A stretch of 64,000 bases of DNA from Adiantum capillus-veneris (taxonomy: Eukaryota; Streptophyta; Polypodiopsida; Polypodiales; Pteridaceae), in NCBI GenBank assembly GCA_014529385.2, contig CM043956.1:85299721-85363720 (forward strand). Direction: 5' to 3'. The number at the start of each line of letters is the position of its first letter. The first letter of the stretch is position 1. The notes under the pieces are model-generated. The model did no database searches, was not told the origin of the DNA, and saw nothing but the letters and a program-made list of their open reading frames with translations. The translations under genes and the position numbers were made by a program. Positions 45,216-55,531 of this stretch are shown here, piece by piece.

Positions 45216-47180
45216 TTAATTTGCACTTTTTGAATAAGCTCTTTGACATTGTGTTTATTTCTGAGCCATGGTCAATCAAGGCAACAAATGGCTCTTCAAG
45301 ATCACCCACCTTGACCATTGTCTCTGTCGTAGCTCTTAACAATGATTCCTTGAAAAGGGACTTCTTGGAATGGCTTTGTACTCCTCATCTCCACTTGAAA
45401 ATTGTACTTGCTTTGTTCTTCTAGAAGAATGGTAGCACCCTACGAAATCCTCATCATGCTCTCTGTCTTCCACATGTATTACTTGTGTCTTTAAGCTTTC
45501 TCCTTCAGATTGCGGGCGAATGGTGTCAACAAGAGTTTTCCTCTTCCTCTTGATGATATCAATGATCTCCTTGTGAAACTCGTGCTTGGCTATGCCAAGG
45601 ACCTCCCCCAAGGTAAACTCTATTTTGCTATTCAAAATTCTTTCTTCTAGAACTTTCTTTAAGTCTGTAGCAGTCTCAATATCAGACTGTAACTTATAAG
45701 TTGGATTTTTAGGCTTCCCTTTTGATGACTCCTTTTTCCTCCAGTTGTACTTTCTTCCATAGTCGCTTCAGGTGGGGGTGCTTCCTGTGTCGGAGATGCC
45801 CAAGGAGGTATTGTGTCGCTTCTTCTAGTAATCCTTTTTTATGGTCCTTTGTCACCACTCTCTCGCCTACGCTTTTCTTCCACAAACACTTCGTTGTTTT
45901 GACATTTTGCAATATAGGCATGCACTGACAAGGAGTCCACAGGGTCATTCCATCCTATTTCTAGACGGATACAGTCACCAGCTTGATGTAGGACTTCTCT
46001 TGTAAGCTTCCCTTTCCTTGCTAGCTCCATAGCACTTGGCCACAACTTACCATTTTCTTCAAAACTCCTCAATGGTTCAATCTTAACTATATAAGTAGAT
46101 GCCTTGGATGCAGAGACGGCATGGGTAGTGGCCATATCCTCTACCAGACTCTGCATTCCTCCTTTCCCAAAGTTAGCCCTTAAGGGTAAACATGTCTCCC
46201 TTAAGTGAATCTTCCCATCCTTGAAGAAGACAAGATTTTTTCTCAAAGCTTCACTGAAGCTGTCACATACTCTCCTAGCATGCTCTGTGATGTCACACCA
46301 TATGCATCTATGAACAAAACCTTCTTTAGGTTGTTGTTTTTGCCTTGAAGATGGTGCCAATGGTTGCCCCCTTCTCTTCAAGCTTTGTGAGTTTTACTTT
46401 TAAATCCCTCATACCTTTCACAAGCTCATCTATTATAGCGTCATCAACTTTTGGAAGTATAAAGGAAGAAGGCTTTACCATTTTTCAGAAGCTGTGGAGG
46501 TAGATGGTGCACTACCAACAACCATCTTATCCCGTCTCTTTGGCACTTGGCAAGTAATGAAACAACAGCTTCAACTTCGTTCCAATCTATCTTCAGTCTC
46601 TGCTTTAAACATCTTTGTCCTCAAGAAGTAGATCCAATTGCTCCTGGAGCTCCTTTCCTGTTTCTTGTAAGAAGAACTCTGTCTTTTCTGAGTTGAGTGT
46701 GGCCTTCTCTATCCTCGTGAGTTGAGCATATCATCGCTCAAACTCCCTAAGTAGCTCTATTGGAGAGAGCCCCTCCTTCGACTTGGCTACCCACTCCAGG
46801 AAAGTTCTCTTTGCTATTCTCTCAGAGTCCTCCATGAAATACTCCTCCTTCATCACTAGCTTGAACTCCTCCCAATTTCTTCCATGCTCATTCATTATTC
46901 CTCTCACATGCTCCCTAATCTCGGGAGTCACAACAAGATCAAAGCTTTGGAGCATCTCATCTTCTGGCAGATGATGCAACTCCATCTCCTTTACATAGCC
47001 ACGAAGATACTTTGTGGCATCTTTCCCATTAAATTGATCCATTTTGTGCACCACTGCTTGAATAGTGTTGGTTGTTGACACTTCTCGTCTTTTTGTAGTA
47101 TGATGTTGTTGCATAAACAAGGAAAATTCTTGAAACATCTGCATTGTAGTGGGATTAAAAGGCATACCTTGCTGCTGCAA
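45216..47180 (-). pseudogene. gag-protease of gypsy element D, interrupted
   Basis: Minus-strand pieces in order are a capsid segment (FNGKDATKYLRGYVKEMELH ... LPEDEMLQSFDLVVTPEIRE), a knuckle CIWCDITEHARRVC (CX2CX4HX4C intact) with HLRETCLPLRANFGKGGMQS, then YKLQSDIETATDLKKVLEER and NSKIEFTLGEVLGIAKHEFH. Last is the protease site VALIDHGSEINTMSKSLFKK, where the C-type LTR cuts it at 45,216. Aspartate of the D-H-G-S site is present. Reverse transcriptase and integrase of D are not in the window. Stops occur between 46,382 and 46,730 and elsewhere. This gag belongs to a gypsy group distinct from B and C in sequence. Confidence 0.85.
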
Positions 47181-47354
47181 ATGTCAAAGAGTTGGCGGTC
47201 TTGCTAGGAAGGAATCGGGCCTAGATAGCTGGGAGGGTTTGTGGGGAGATTGTGAAGGCTTTCACTTAAGCAAGCTTAGTGTTTGTAGCAAATACATTGT
47301 GTGTAGCCATTGTAATCTTACAAGCAGACACACACATACGCACACATGAAACCC

Positions 47355-47567
47355 TCAAAACAAAACAAAGATGAAAACATCAAGGCTTTGATCGTATCTA
47401 ATCAAATGTAAGATGAAAGGGTTCACCGATGCATTTATAGTAGCAAGTCGTTATGCTTCGATTAGACTGTGAATGGTTCTTTGAAACAGTAACTTACTGA
47501 TTACAAAGATGTAGATGTTTTGCCTAGTGATAGGAGTGAGCCGTGTGTACAAGTCTTCTTGGTTCAT
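47355..47567 (-). pseudogene. Leader open frame b of element D
   Basis: It starts MNQEDLYTRLTPITRQNIYI, has one internal stop, then reads ATINASVNPFILHLIRYDQS. It aligns with leader frame b of element C at 38,627-38,839. Confidence 0.55.
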
Positions 47568-47596
47568 AGTAATATTAAGAAAGCAAGACTCAACCC

Positions 47597-47814
47597 CTAG
47601 AGGAGAATAAATATGTGCACATCAAAAGAATAAGAGTAGTCTAGTAGTGGCAAAATAAGAGAACGTGGAGAAAGAAGAATTTCTCATTGTCTTTCCGGCC
47701 CAAAGAGTAACACAATTCTCTGTTGGAAGTGGATTTTATGGCTAATACAAACGTTAATCCTAATATTTTGCACAAAGTGAAAGGGTTGAAAGGTTACACC
47801 ATGGGATTATTCAT
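47597..47814 (-). pseudogene. Leader open frame a of element D
   Basis: It begins MNNPMV like element C but is then stopped and shifted. The rest reads FHFVQNIRINVCISHKIHFQ, QRIVLLFG, a stop, then EILLSPRSLILPLLDYSYSF and DVHIFILL. It is clearly the counterpart of the frames in B and C. Confidence 0.6.
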
Positions 47815-48960
47815 CTGAGAAAGTTTAGAAAGCAGTCAAACAATGGAGAAAAGAGATAAGAGAGACAACCAACACACAAAGATCCACACAAGCTCAAGCC
47901 AAATAAGTGGACCACACCTCAAGAGTTTGTGGTCTTGTAGCAATCTTGATGAAGTAGAAGATGAGTAGTAGTACCCAACACTGTTTGCAAGCCACCAACA
48001 ATGCATCTTTATTAATGAAAGAAGGTCACATAGAGTGTATGATTATTACAAGTGAGGAGATAGAAGGCTTGAGGCATGAAGTAGCAAGCTCAAGATATGT
48101 TGGGCTGAAATTGAGAGAAAGTTTCACTCACGGAGATGGCTAGGAGTTTGGGTGATGGCTTGATAGAGTGGCTTGATTATGGGGATTGCTTGAGTGCTTG
48201 ATGGTTTGCTTGATGCACAAGTGAGGGGCAAAAGGCTCTATTTATAGGTGAAGTTGCCTCTTGAAGAAGATATTTGCTTGGAAATATCCAAGGGATTTGT
48301 GTGACAAGTGTCTAGCGTTTCAAAATATCTTGAAATTATCTTCAAAGTTTCTAGATCTTTCTCTTCATCAAGAAATATCTAGAAGTTCTTCTAGATCTTT
48401 CTCCAAATATCTTCTCCTTTCCGCCACATGTCAAGGGTTAAGCCTCTAGGAGTTGTTGACCAAGAGTTGTTGAGCTATGGTGGGAAAATGTGCATAAAGT
48501 GTCTTCATAAAAAATTGAGAGAGAGCTTGGCATACATCATGGATGACATCAAACAAACTCGTAACCACTTTTCTACGGGATTTTTCTAGGTCCATAATCA
48601 CTCCAAAGTGCACCTACTATGTGTAGAATGACACCTCATGGGGTATACTATGACTAAGGCCACTTTTGGTCGTGCGACATATGTCATATTCCACCTTGGA
48701 TGCCTAGTATGTTTTATAGGCTCATTTCATCATGGCTCCAAGAAGAGGTTCACAAAGAAGCCTGGGATCATAGTACAAAGCCCATTCCCAACAAGAGTGA
48801 CACATCAAACTTCGATTAGCTTTTTGCATCCTAAATAGAAAATGGATATACTTATGCACACTTAAGGCATACACATAAAATCCATAATATTGTACGTCTT
48901 AGCTTCCGTTCCCACTATGCACATGCCATGGCACGACAACGTGTTATTGTTATAGCACCA
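47815..48960 (-). repeat. Probable 5' LTR of element D
   Basis: The position just upstream of the D leader, a minus-strand TATA box at 48,239-48,246 and the absence of coding sequence fit an LTR. I could not fix either end: no primer-binding site was convincing and no second copy lies in the window. Confidence 0.4.
48239..48246 (-). promoter_or_regulatory. TATA box of element D LTR
   Basis: The plus strand reads GGCTCTATTTATAGGTG, so the minus strand has TATAAATAGAGCC, the same extended core as in C-family LTRs. Confidence 0.5.
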
Positions 48961-49798
48961 ATGGTTAGCAACACCACAATAATAGAGTTGGGAGCATTCA
49001 TTTTCATATTGCAAGAGAGGTATGGCCACTATCTTCCATCACTTGAAAAAACATCCCCATTGTTGTTTTTGTAGACGCCATATAGTTAATGTTGTTGTCA
49101 AGGTGGTGACTATTCAAGGTGTAAGTTTATGCCTTCTCACCATGCACGAACTGCCCAAGTTTGAGATCTATCGCTTCATCGCCCACCCCCATGCACTCAT
49201 GAGTTTTGCAAGATATGTCCTTCTTCAAAACATTATGATGACCTCCTTTCAAATAGGAGATACACTCCTTCAAAATAGTAATACACATGTGTCCTCAAGG
49301 AAGGCCTATCTGCATGTCTTGCAACGTGCACACACACACACACACACATAGAGAGAGAGAGAGAGAGAGAGAGAGGATTTTCATTGTATGGCTTACCGTT
49401 GACATTGGACATAAAGCAAGATGATCATATATAGCTATTAGCATAGCCAGTAGTATGTATCAAAGTGTGAAATCTAGATAGGCCCTTTGGTCTTATTAAG
49501 AGCTTCATTAGGAGATTCAATATCTTAGAGTTGAGTCCCTCACAATGGATAGTAAGCTTACAGTGCATTAAAAGTGATGCACTACAAAGCTATGTGTAGC
49601 TAGTCTCACCATAGTAAACAATCAGGCACATACAACGTAAGGGCCTCCAAAAATTGACGGATGTGTGTAAGTCAAATCAAGGAAAGCACCAATAAAAGCC
49701 AATTGAAAGTTGCATATAAACTTTCAATAGGTCATGATAAATTTGCAACAATTTTTGCATCCGCTCTATGTGATTAGGGGTGCTCAAGCCCTCAGCAT

Positions 49799-49895
<97 letters not shown>

Positions 49896-50119
49896 ACAGT
49901 CCTTGTAAGCTGTAGTGTGAATTCAGAACAAAAAATAGAGTGAGCAATAGGTGGTGGACGTTGATTGGATGGCTAGCTTGGTGGCAAAGGGATCCAAAGT
50001 GGGAGCAGCAGAGGGGCTGGCCAAAAGAATGTGAAGAGGAGGAGATGGAGAAGATGTGTTAAAGGTTGTAGTGGAGGTAGACATCAACGGCATGATATCT
50101 TCACGAGGGAATGCTACAA
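48961..50119. other. Unassigned sequence with two microsatellites
   Basis: No gene recognised. (CA)n then (GA)n lies at about 49,328-49,375; (CT)n of about 35 units followed by (CA)14 lies at 49,802-49,898. The latter repeats the CT-then-CA order seen at 5,049. Open frames across these tracts are artefacts of the repeats. Confidence 0.5.
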
Positions 50120-50129
50120 AGTGCATTGC

Positions 50130-50391
50130 TTGGGGGGTTCACTATCTGTAAAACTACCATATCACGTGCGTTCAAGACATGTTTGTAAAACCCCTTATCT
50201 GTGAATTTAGTTAAGAATATAATGTACCCTTTTCTTTTAAAATCTGTAAGTTTTTTTTCAAATTTGAAAAAATAATGCCCTTCTATATATATATATATAT
50301 ATATATATATTTCTGTAAGTTTCATGAACTTTAAATACCCTTCTGTTGAACTCATGTCATAGGTTACATTTTTCTTAGGTGACCTCCCCAC
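50130..50391. mobile_element. MITE 2 (Mutator-like, 262 bp)
   Basis: The element is flanked by an exact 10-bp duplication, AGTGCATTGC, at 50,120-50,129 and 50,392-50,401. The ends TTGGGGGGTTCAC and, reversed, GTGGGGAGGTCACC are imperfect inverted repeats that extend inward through CACGTGCGTTCAA / CATGAGTTCAA. A (TA)n tract of about 13 units lies in the middle. Long inverted ends and a 9-11-bp duplication fit the Mutator superfamily. It is related to MITE 1 at 25,675. Confidence 0.8.
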
Positions 50392-50401
50392 AGTGCATTG
50401 C

Positions 50402-50694
50402 ATCGTGCCTAGGTTTGGCCTGTGCCCTCCACTCTTCAAATAGTTCAACCCGAAATTGCCTCAAACAATCCCCTCAACATATTTGTATAATGCAAAATCA
50501 GTGTAGACACAAACACAAGAACATAAATACTGTAGACTTTGTAAGCTAAAATCCTCCACGCTTTCCCAGCTACTTGAGTTGTTGGATTTGCACCGCCCCT
50601 TCTACGAGCTTTCCTAGCTACACCAGCGATGTTCTTTCTACTACGGTTTTGTAAGGATTTGCATCTTTCTACCCCAAGTCCGGATATGATGACA

Positions 50695-50748
<54 letters not shown>

Positions 50749-51116
50749 GGTGAGGGCATCCCTGTGGGGGGCGTTAATCCTCAGCCCCGCCTTGTCCAAC
50801 AAGCCAAAGCCCCGCCACCTGGTCCTCTACAGAGCCTCCGTTTCTGTAGATCGGCAGAGCCTTTTTTTTTCTGCTCTCGAGTGTTTTGTGTTGCACGCCA
50901 GAGTGCCACCTGGTCCTTAGTAGAGCCTGCCTTTTTTGCGGATCTGCCCCATCGCCTGATCCTCATCTGCACAAAACCGTGGCCGCCATGCTCCACACAT
51001 CCCCTGCTCGTCACCAGTGGCTCTGTAAAACAAAAACCTCTTTTGGAACACGTTTACCTCAAAGTCATTTTTTCCTAAGTGTATGTTTACATTGTAGCTC
51101 GATTCACCTTCACGCA
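50402..51116. other. Unassigned sequence with a CT microsatellite
   Basis: A (CT)n tract of about 23 units lies at 50,697-50,745. The GC-richer stretch 50,760-51,010 contains two partial repeats of 'CCACCTGGTCCT...AGAGCCT' (near 50,817 and 50,907). No gene recognised. Confidence 0.45.
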
Positions 51117-51880
51117 TGAATACCCCAAAGATCACCACAAGGGTCCGACCGAGCTTTGCGGCTGTCATAGTTTCTCCTAGCAAGCTCACTCAAATCATAC
51201 AGCTTCAAGCAACCCTTGATCAGGTCATGGAGGAGAATCATGACCTCAAATCTCACCTTACCAAGCTTGAGGCATGCTTTGACTCCATGTTCATCTCGCC
51301 ACTAACAAAGTAAAAGAATTCAAAGCAAAGGTAACTCAAGCCCACCCAATCGGCCACCTTTGCCAAAGTACACACTTGTGTTACAACGGAGTTCCACGAA
51401 CATAGACTCCAAGAAGAAAACACCCTCAAGGTCCGCATTGGGGGGCTCCCCTTGCCATGGTGCACCACTGAGGACACTCTCGAAGAAGCGACCAACAAGC
51501 TCAACGACATCCTTCAACCAATTAACATCAAACCTGAAACGGTTTCTTGGATCAACGACACACATAGGCAAGTTCTGCTAGAGCATTGCCTTGTCACTTT
51601 CAGGGACAAATAGGATAAGATGCAATTGCTATGACAATCTCGACATCTCAAAGGGACAAAATTTGGATCAATGCGGAGCTCACAACAAATCAACTAAAGC
51701 TCAAAAAGAGTGATCTCAAGAAGATGCACGAAGCCCGCAAGCAAGGTAAATGGGCAATACATCGAGGTGGTAAAACCATCATCCAAGAGTTACCAAAAAA
51801 AGGCTCTACCCAACCCTCCTTAGGTCTTGTTTCCTTTTTCCTTTTTTACCCTGATGATTGGATCCTTGTTCTTAACTGAT
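51117..51880 (+). pseudogene. Retroelement protein remnant, copy 2
   Basis: A frame from 51,117 (MNTPKITTRVRPSFAAVIVS) is followed by a likely coiled-coil stretch (LQATLDQVMEENHDLKSHLT). After a frameshift it continues EENTLKVRIGGLPLPWCTTE ... NDILQPINIKPETVSWIND and, in a third frame, IWINAELTTNQLKLKKSDLK followed by a basic GKWAIHRGGKTII. Coiled coil, compact fold and basic tail would suit an RNA-binding first protein of a LINE-like element, but I do not recognise it with certainty. The 3' part recurs at 11.7 kb. Confidence 0.45.
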
Positions 51881-52439
51881 ATGTATCTGATGGACTCACT
51901 TAGAAGCAACAATTCAATGTAATGTTTTTGTGATGGTCCCATAGGTCATATCTGACCTCCGTGGATGATAAATCAATCTATCTCTCTCTCTATCTCTCTA
52001 TCTCTCTATCTATAAATCTATCTCTCTCTATCTCCACAGTGCCATTTGCTTCTTTGCAATAAAAGAAGGGCAGCATCCATCATCCAATGTGTAATCTTGC
52101 TAATCATCATCAAGGAAAGGTTTTTCTTCAGTATTACTGCCAAAGGAAGAACAGGATCAAAGAGGAAGGTGAGGTAGAGCCAATCCCAGGTTCTCCACAA
52201 GGCTAGCGTGCAATTCTGCACAAAGTGTTTATGCAAGAGAAGAGAACATTGGGGTATGTGGCGGGCAAAGAAGGAGTTTCGAGTCCCTTGAGCTGCTAGT
52301 GCCTCATGTGAGCTACATGGGCTCTTGTGTGTAGGTGTCTGCTCTGTGTTAATGAATGAGGAGAGAGAAAAAGTGGAAAAAAGGATAAAGATAACAAAGT
52401 ATACAAAGATTAAATATGATAAAGTATACAAAGTAATGG
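51881..52439. other. 3' part of the 51-kb repeat plus unassigned sequence
   Basis: TTAACTGATATGTATCTGAT through CCGTGGATGAT matches 11,930-12,020. It ends in a (TATC)/(CT) tract at 51,975-52,035. Beyond that nothing was recognised. Confidence 0.45.
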
Positions 52440-53455
52440 GTAATAAATCAAGGTATGATTAAGAAGTATCACCCATCCAAGACCTCACACTATCCGTTGT
52501 TGACCGTTGGGTCAACAACACAACGTAACTCAAGTTTCGTATCAAAGTCTTATCTTTTGCGAGTTATGAAATGCTGCGGATTATGGCTATAAACGTCATT
52601 TGTAATGAGTAGTTATTCTAGTTTCAGAAGCCAGGGTGCAATGGCACTTCCAGATTGTAAATACAAAGCCATTTGACCCTTTCAACCCCATTTTTGGTTA
52701 AACCTAAGTTAGCCTTAGTATATAAGGTACCTATGTTATTTTGTAAATGAGGACTTTAATCATAATCAAACTTAGCGCTGCCGTCTACTGTGTGTGAGAG
52801 AGAAAGAGAGTGACTGTGAGCTTCATCCTCTCGCTACGTCCGGCTCGCTCAACACATTGGAGATCCGACTGCACCATTGCGGTAGGCTCAAGGAGAGCTA
52901 CGCGACAATGCCAAGCATTCCACGCGAGACAAAGAGTACACGTCCACGCATCTACGAGCTATTTGTGGCCGTAAGTGTATCAAACGATGTCTGTTTTCTA
53001 CGTGCTAGTAGTCTATAGAATCGTGGCGACATAAGCTACGCATAGGTACTCATAAATTTCAGTTTCGGGCACTTTCAAAATTTGGCTCTGTGATCCTACG
53101 TGTTTTCCACAGACGGGTTTAGAGTGAGGGTTTTGAGTGTAGAAGCTTAGGGACAGGTGTATCCTAGTGAGGGGATGGTGTTCCTTAAGTTTCGTATGAA
53201 TCTGGCATGCTTAGGTGAGTTACCTTCCGTATGTGTGTATGTGGTTAGGTGGTGTAGTTGAGAGCAGTAAGATTCTTGATTGTGGTTTAGTTGGCCTTCT
53301 TGAGTGTTGTATGTGTAGGATGGTCTCAGCGTGACAAGCTTAAGAGATTTCCTCCGTGTGCCTATCGTGTCATATGTGTCCTCGATTGACATTATGTTGA
53401 TCTAGGTAGTGTTTGCATGCACTTCATGGGTGTGTGAGTCGCTTCCCATCCAACA
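52440..53455 (+). repeat. 5' LTR of element F (left end approximate)
   Basis: The right end, CATCCAACA, is fixed by the primer-binding site one base later. It contains a TATA box at 52,719. The left end could not be found without a partner LTR. Confidence 0.5.
52719..52727 (+). promoter_or_regulatory. TATA box of element F
   Basis: TATATAAGG, about 740 bases before the LTR end and in the same direction as gag. Confidence 0.5.
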
Positions 53456-53456
53456 T

Positions 53457-53474
53457 TGGCGCCGCTTCTGGGGA
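53457..53474 (+). promoter_or_regulatory. Primer-binding site of element F
   Basis: TGGCGCCGCTTCTGGGGA lies one base after the LTR end. It begins with the TGGCGCCG typical of many plant gypsy primer sites (aspartate tRNA type), with three later mismatches to that tRNA by my reckoning. Confidence 0.7.
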
Positions 53475-53998
53475 CACAAGGACCTAAGTAGGTTTCCTAC
53501 TAACACTCGTGTGATGGTTGCTTGATTTATTTTTGGCTAAAGAAAGCGTTTTTCTTAAGTGGATCAGGAAGAGGATATTCCGTGATCAAGTGGATAGCCA
53601 GGAAGCGTGTGTCTTGCCGAGGGTCTGCGACTAGATAGGTTTAGTTAGGATCTGTGGATTAGAGTAGTTGTTGGTGGTCGAGTGATTTGTGAGGTGATAA
53701 AAGCGTTTACTAGTCCGTGTGTGGCAGTAAAGCATTTTTCTACTCATAGATGCAAAACCCCATATGATTTGTAGGAGTAGCTTTAGGTAAGTGATCCGAT
53801 TCTGATCTAGAGCTATTCATCACTGAATTATTTGCTAAAGTACTTGATTGCATTTGAAATCACGGAAAAGTGTGCTTTTGAGGGTAAAAATGCATTAAAC
53901 AAGCTTTTGTGGATATTTTTGTATGACTGATTGATGATGTGCATATAAAAGAGAAATTGCAAGGGTTCTGTGAAGAAAACCCGCAATTCTGTAAACAT

Positions 53999-55400
53999 AG
54001 ACATCCTACGCGTAGGATGTCTCAAGAGGGTTCTGGAGACCAAATTTTGAAATTCTGAGTTGACCTGTGGGTTCAGAGGGTAGGTTTTACCCTAGTAACA
54101 TATATGACTTGGGTGTTTTTCCCTACTTTTGTTGACCAAAAGCCAAAAGGCGGAGTTAGAAAACGTAAAATTTCAGAAAAGGCTTAAATTGAGTGATTTT
54201 TGCATGTTTTTGCAATTGTGAAGCATACTTGCACTTTCTGAGAGCATAAGGAAGCATCAAGGACACTTCAGTCTGAAAAAATTAGAAGTAGACATCCTAC
54301 GCGTAGGATGTCTATAGGGTGATCTGGGCACTTTTTTGAAAATCTGAGGTTACCAGTGTGTTTAGAAGGTAGGTTTTACCCTATTTTCACCTGGAAAGTG
54401 GAAATTTGACCAAATTTTGACAGATCAAAGCCAAAAGACGAGAATTGCCAGACATCCTACCCAAATTGTGTCCAAGGCCTAATTTTGAGACCAAACCATA
54501 GGCATGTTCTAAATGTTGTATTGAGTGATTGAAAGGGGTTTCACCTCATTTGGGTGAGAAAATTGGGTTCAAAGCGGACTTTAACACTTTTGACTGAAAA
54601 AGGCAAGAACAGCTAAAATTTGGGTCTTTTGAGATCCAAACTCAAATCTAAGCATACCACTAGGTTACTGACATCAAGGGGAAGCTGTGGGACAAGTCTG
54701 GGGTCAAACAGGCCAAAAAGACATCCTACGCATAGGATGTCATATGTGTGATTTTGCACTCCAAACTTAATTTTAAGCATACCATTGTGATCAGCATCAT
54801 AAGGAGAGTCTGTGGTTCAAATTTGGGGAAATTCTGAGAAGTTAGACATCCTACGCATAGGATGTCTACTGCATAATTCTGAAACCAAAATTCTATCGTG
54901 ACCATAGCCGGGTGTTGTATAGCCTTAGGCAAGCCTCCTAGTCAAATTTGGTCCAATTTGGAGTTGATTTGACTTAGGAATTCATCAGAATAGACATCAG
55001 GCTTTTGGAACAGATTCTTGATCATTTGACCAACCTATAGGTGTCAGAATCAAAAAGTAAAAATAGCTGTGAGTTTAGCACATCAAGGGGAAGCTACCGT
55101 GCAAGTTTGAGCTGAAATAGAGCAAAAAGACATCCTACGCGTAGGATGTCTCCAGCTTGATTTAGGACTCCAAACCAACTTATAAGCACACCACTGTGAT
55201 CAACACATCAAGGAGAAGCTAGGGTGAAAATCTCAAGTCATTCTGAGAAAAAACACATCCTACGCGTAGGATGTCTCAAGGCCATTTTTAGGTCCAAATA
55301 AAAATCTGAGCATACCATTGTGTTGCTGGACTTAAGGGGAGTCTATGGACCAAATTTTGTTAAATTCTGAGCATATAGACATCCTACGCGTAGGATGTCT
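53999..55400 (+). repeat. Leader repeat array with seven 24-bp palindromes
   Basis: The half-site AGACATCCTACG is followed by its own reverse complement at 53,999, 54,290, 55,128 and 55,377 (perfect), and at 54,719, 54,844 and 55,253 (one or two changes). A half-site remains at 54,450 and a weaker trace (AGACATCAGG) near 54,994. Later units are ~124-125 bp apart and share AGCATACCA, GTGATCA, CATCAAGG and AAATTCTGAG, so the array is a decayed tandem repeat. As RNA each palindrome would form a 9-bp stem with loop ACGCGU. It lies between primer site and gag. Function unknown; packaging or dimerisation is my inference. Confidence 0.9.
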
Positions 55401-55531
55401 CTAGGCCAGTTTTAGGGTCCAACTGTACTTTTGACCATACAGGAGTGTTCACAGTGTCACAGAGATCCCAAATATTTTTTCAAAATTGAATTTGGACTCA
55501 TTTTGACCAGTCCAAACTGCATTTCACTGTT

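Noticed and set aside
53828-54043. Minus-strand frame reading through the first palindrome (RHPTRRMS)
   Set aside because: The palindrome gives the same codons on either strand; no wider coding pattern or homologous frame appears at the other palindromes.
53999-55400. CRISPR-like interpretation of the palindrome array
   Set aside because: The spacers are themselves related repeats, spacing is 124-290 bp, and the setting is a plant retroelement leader. No cas genes.
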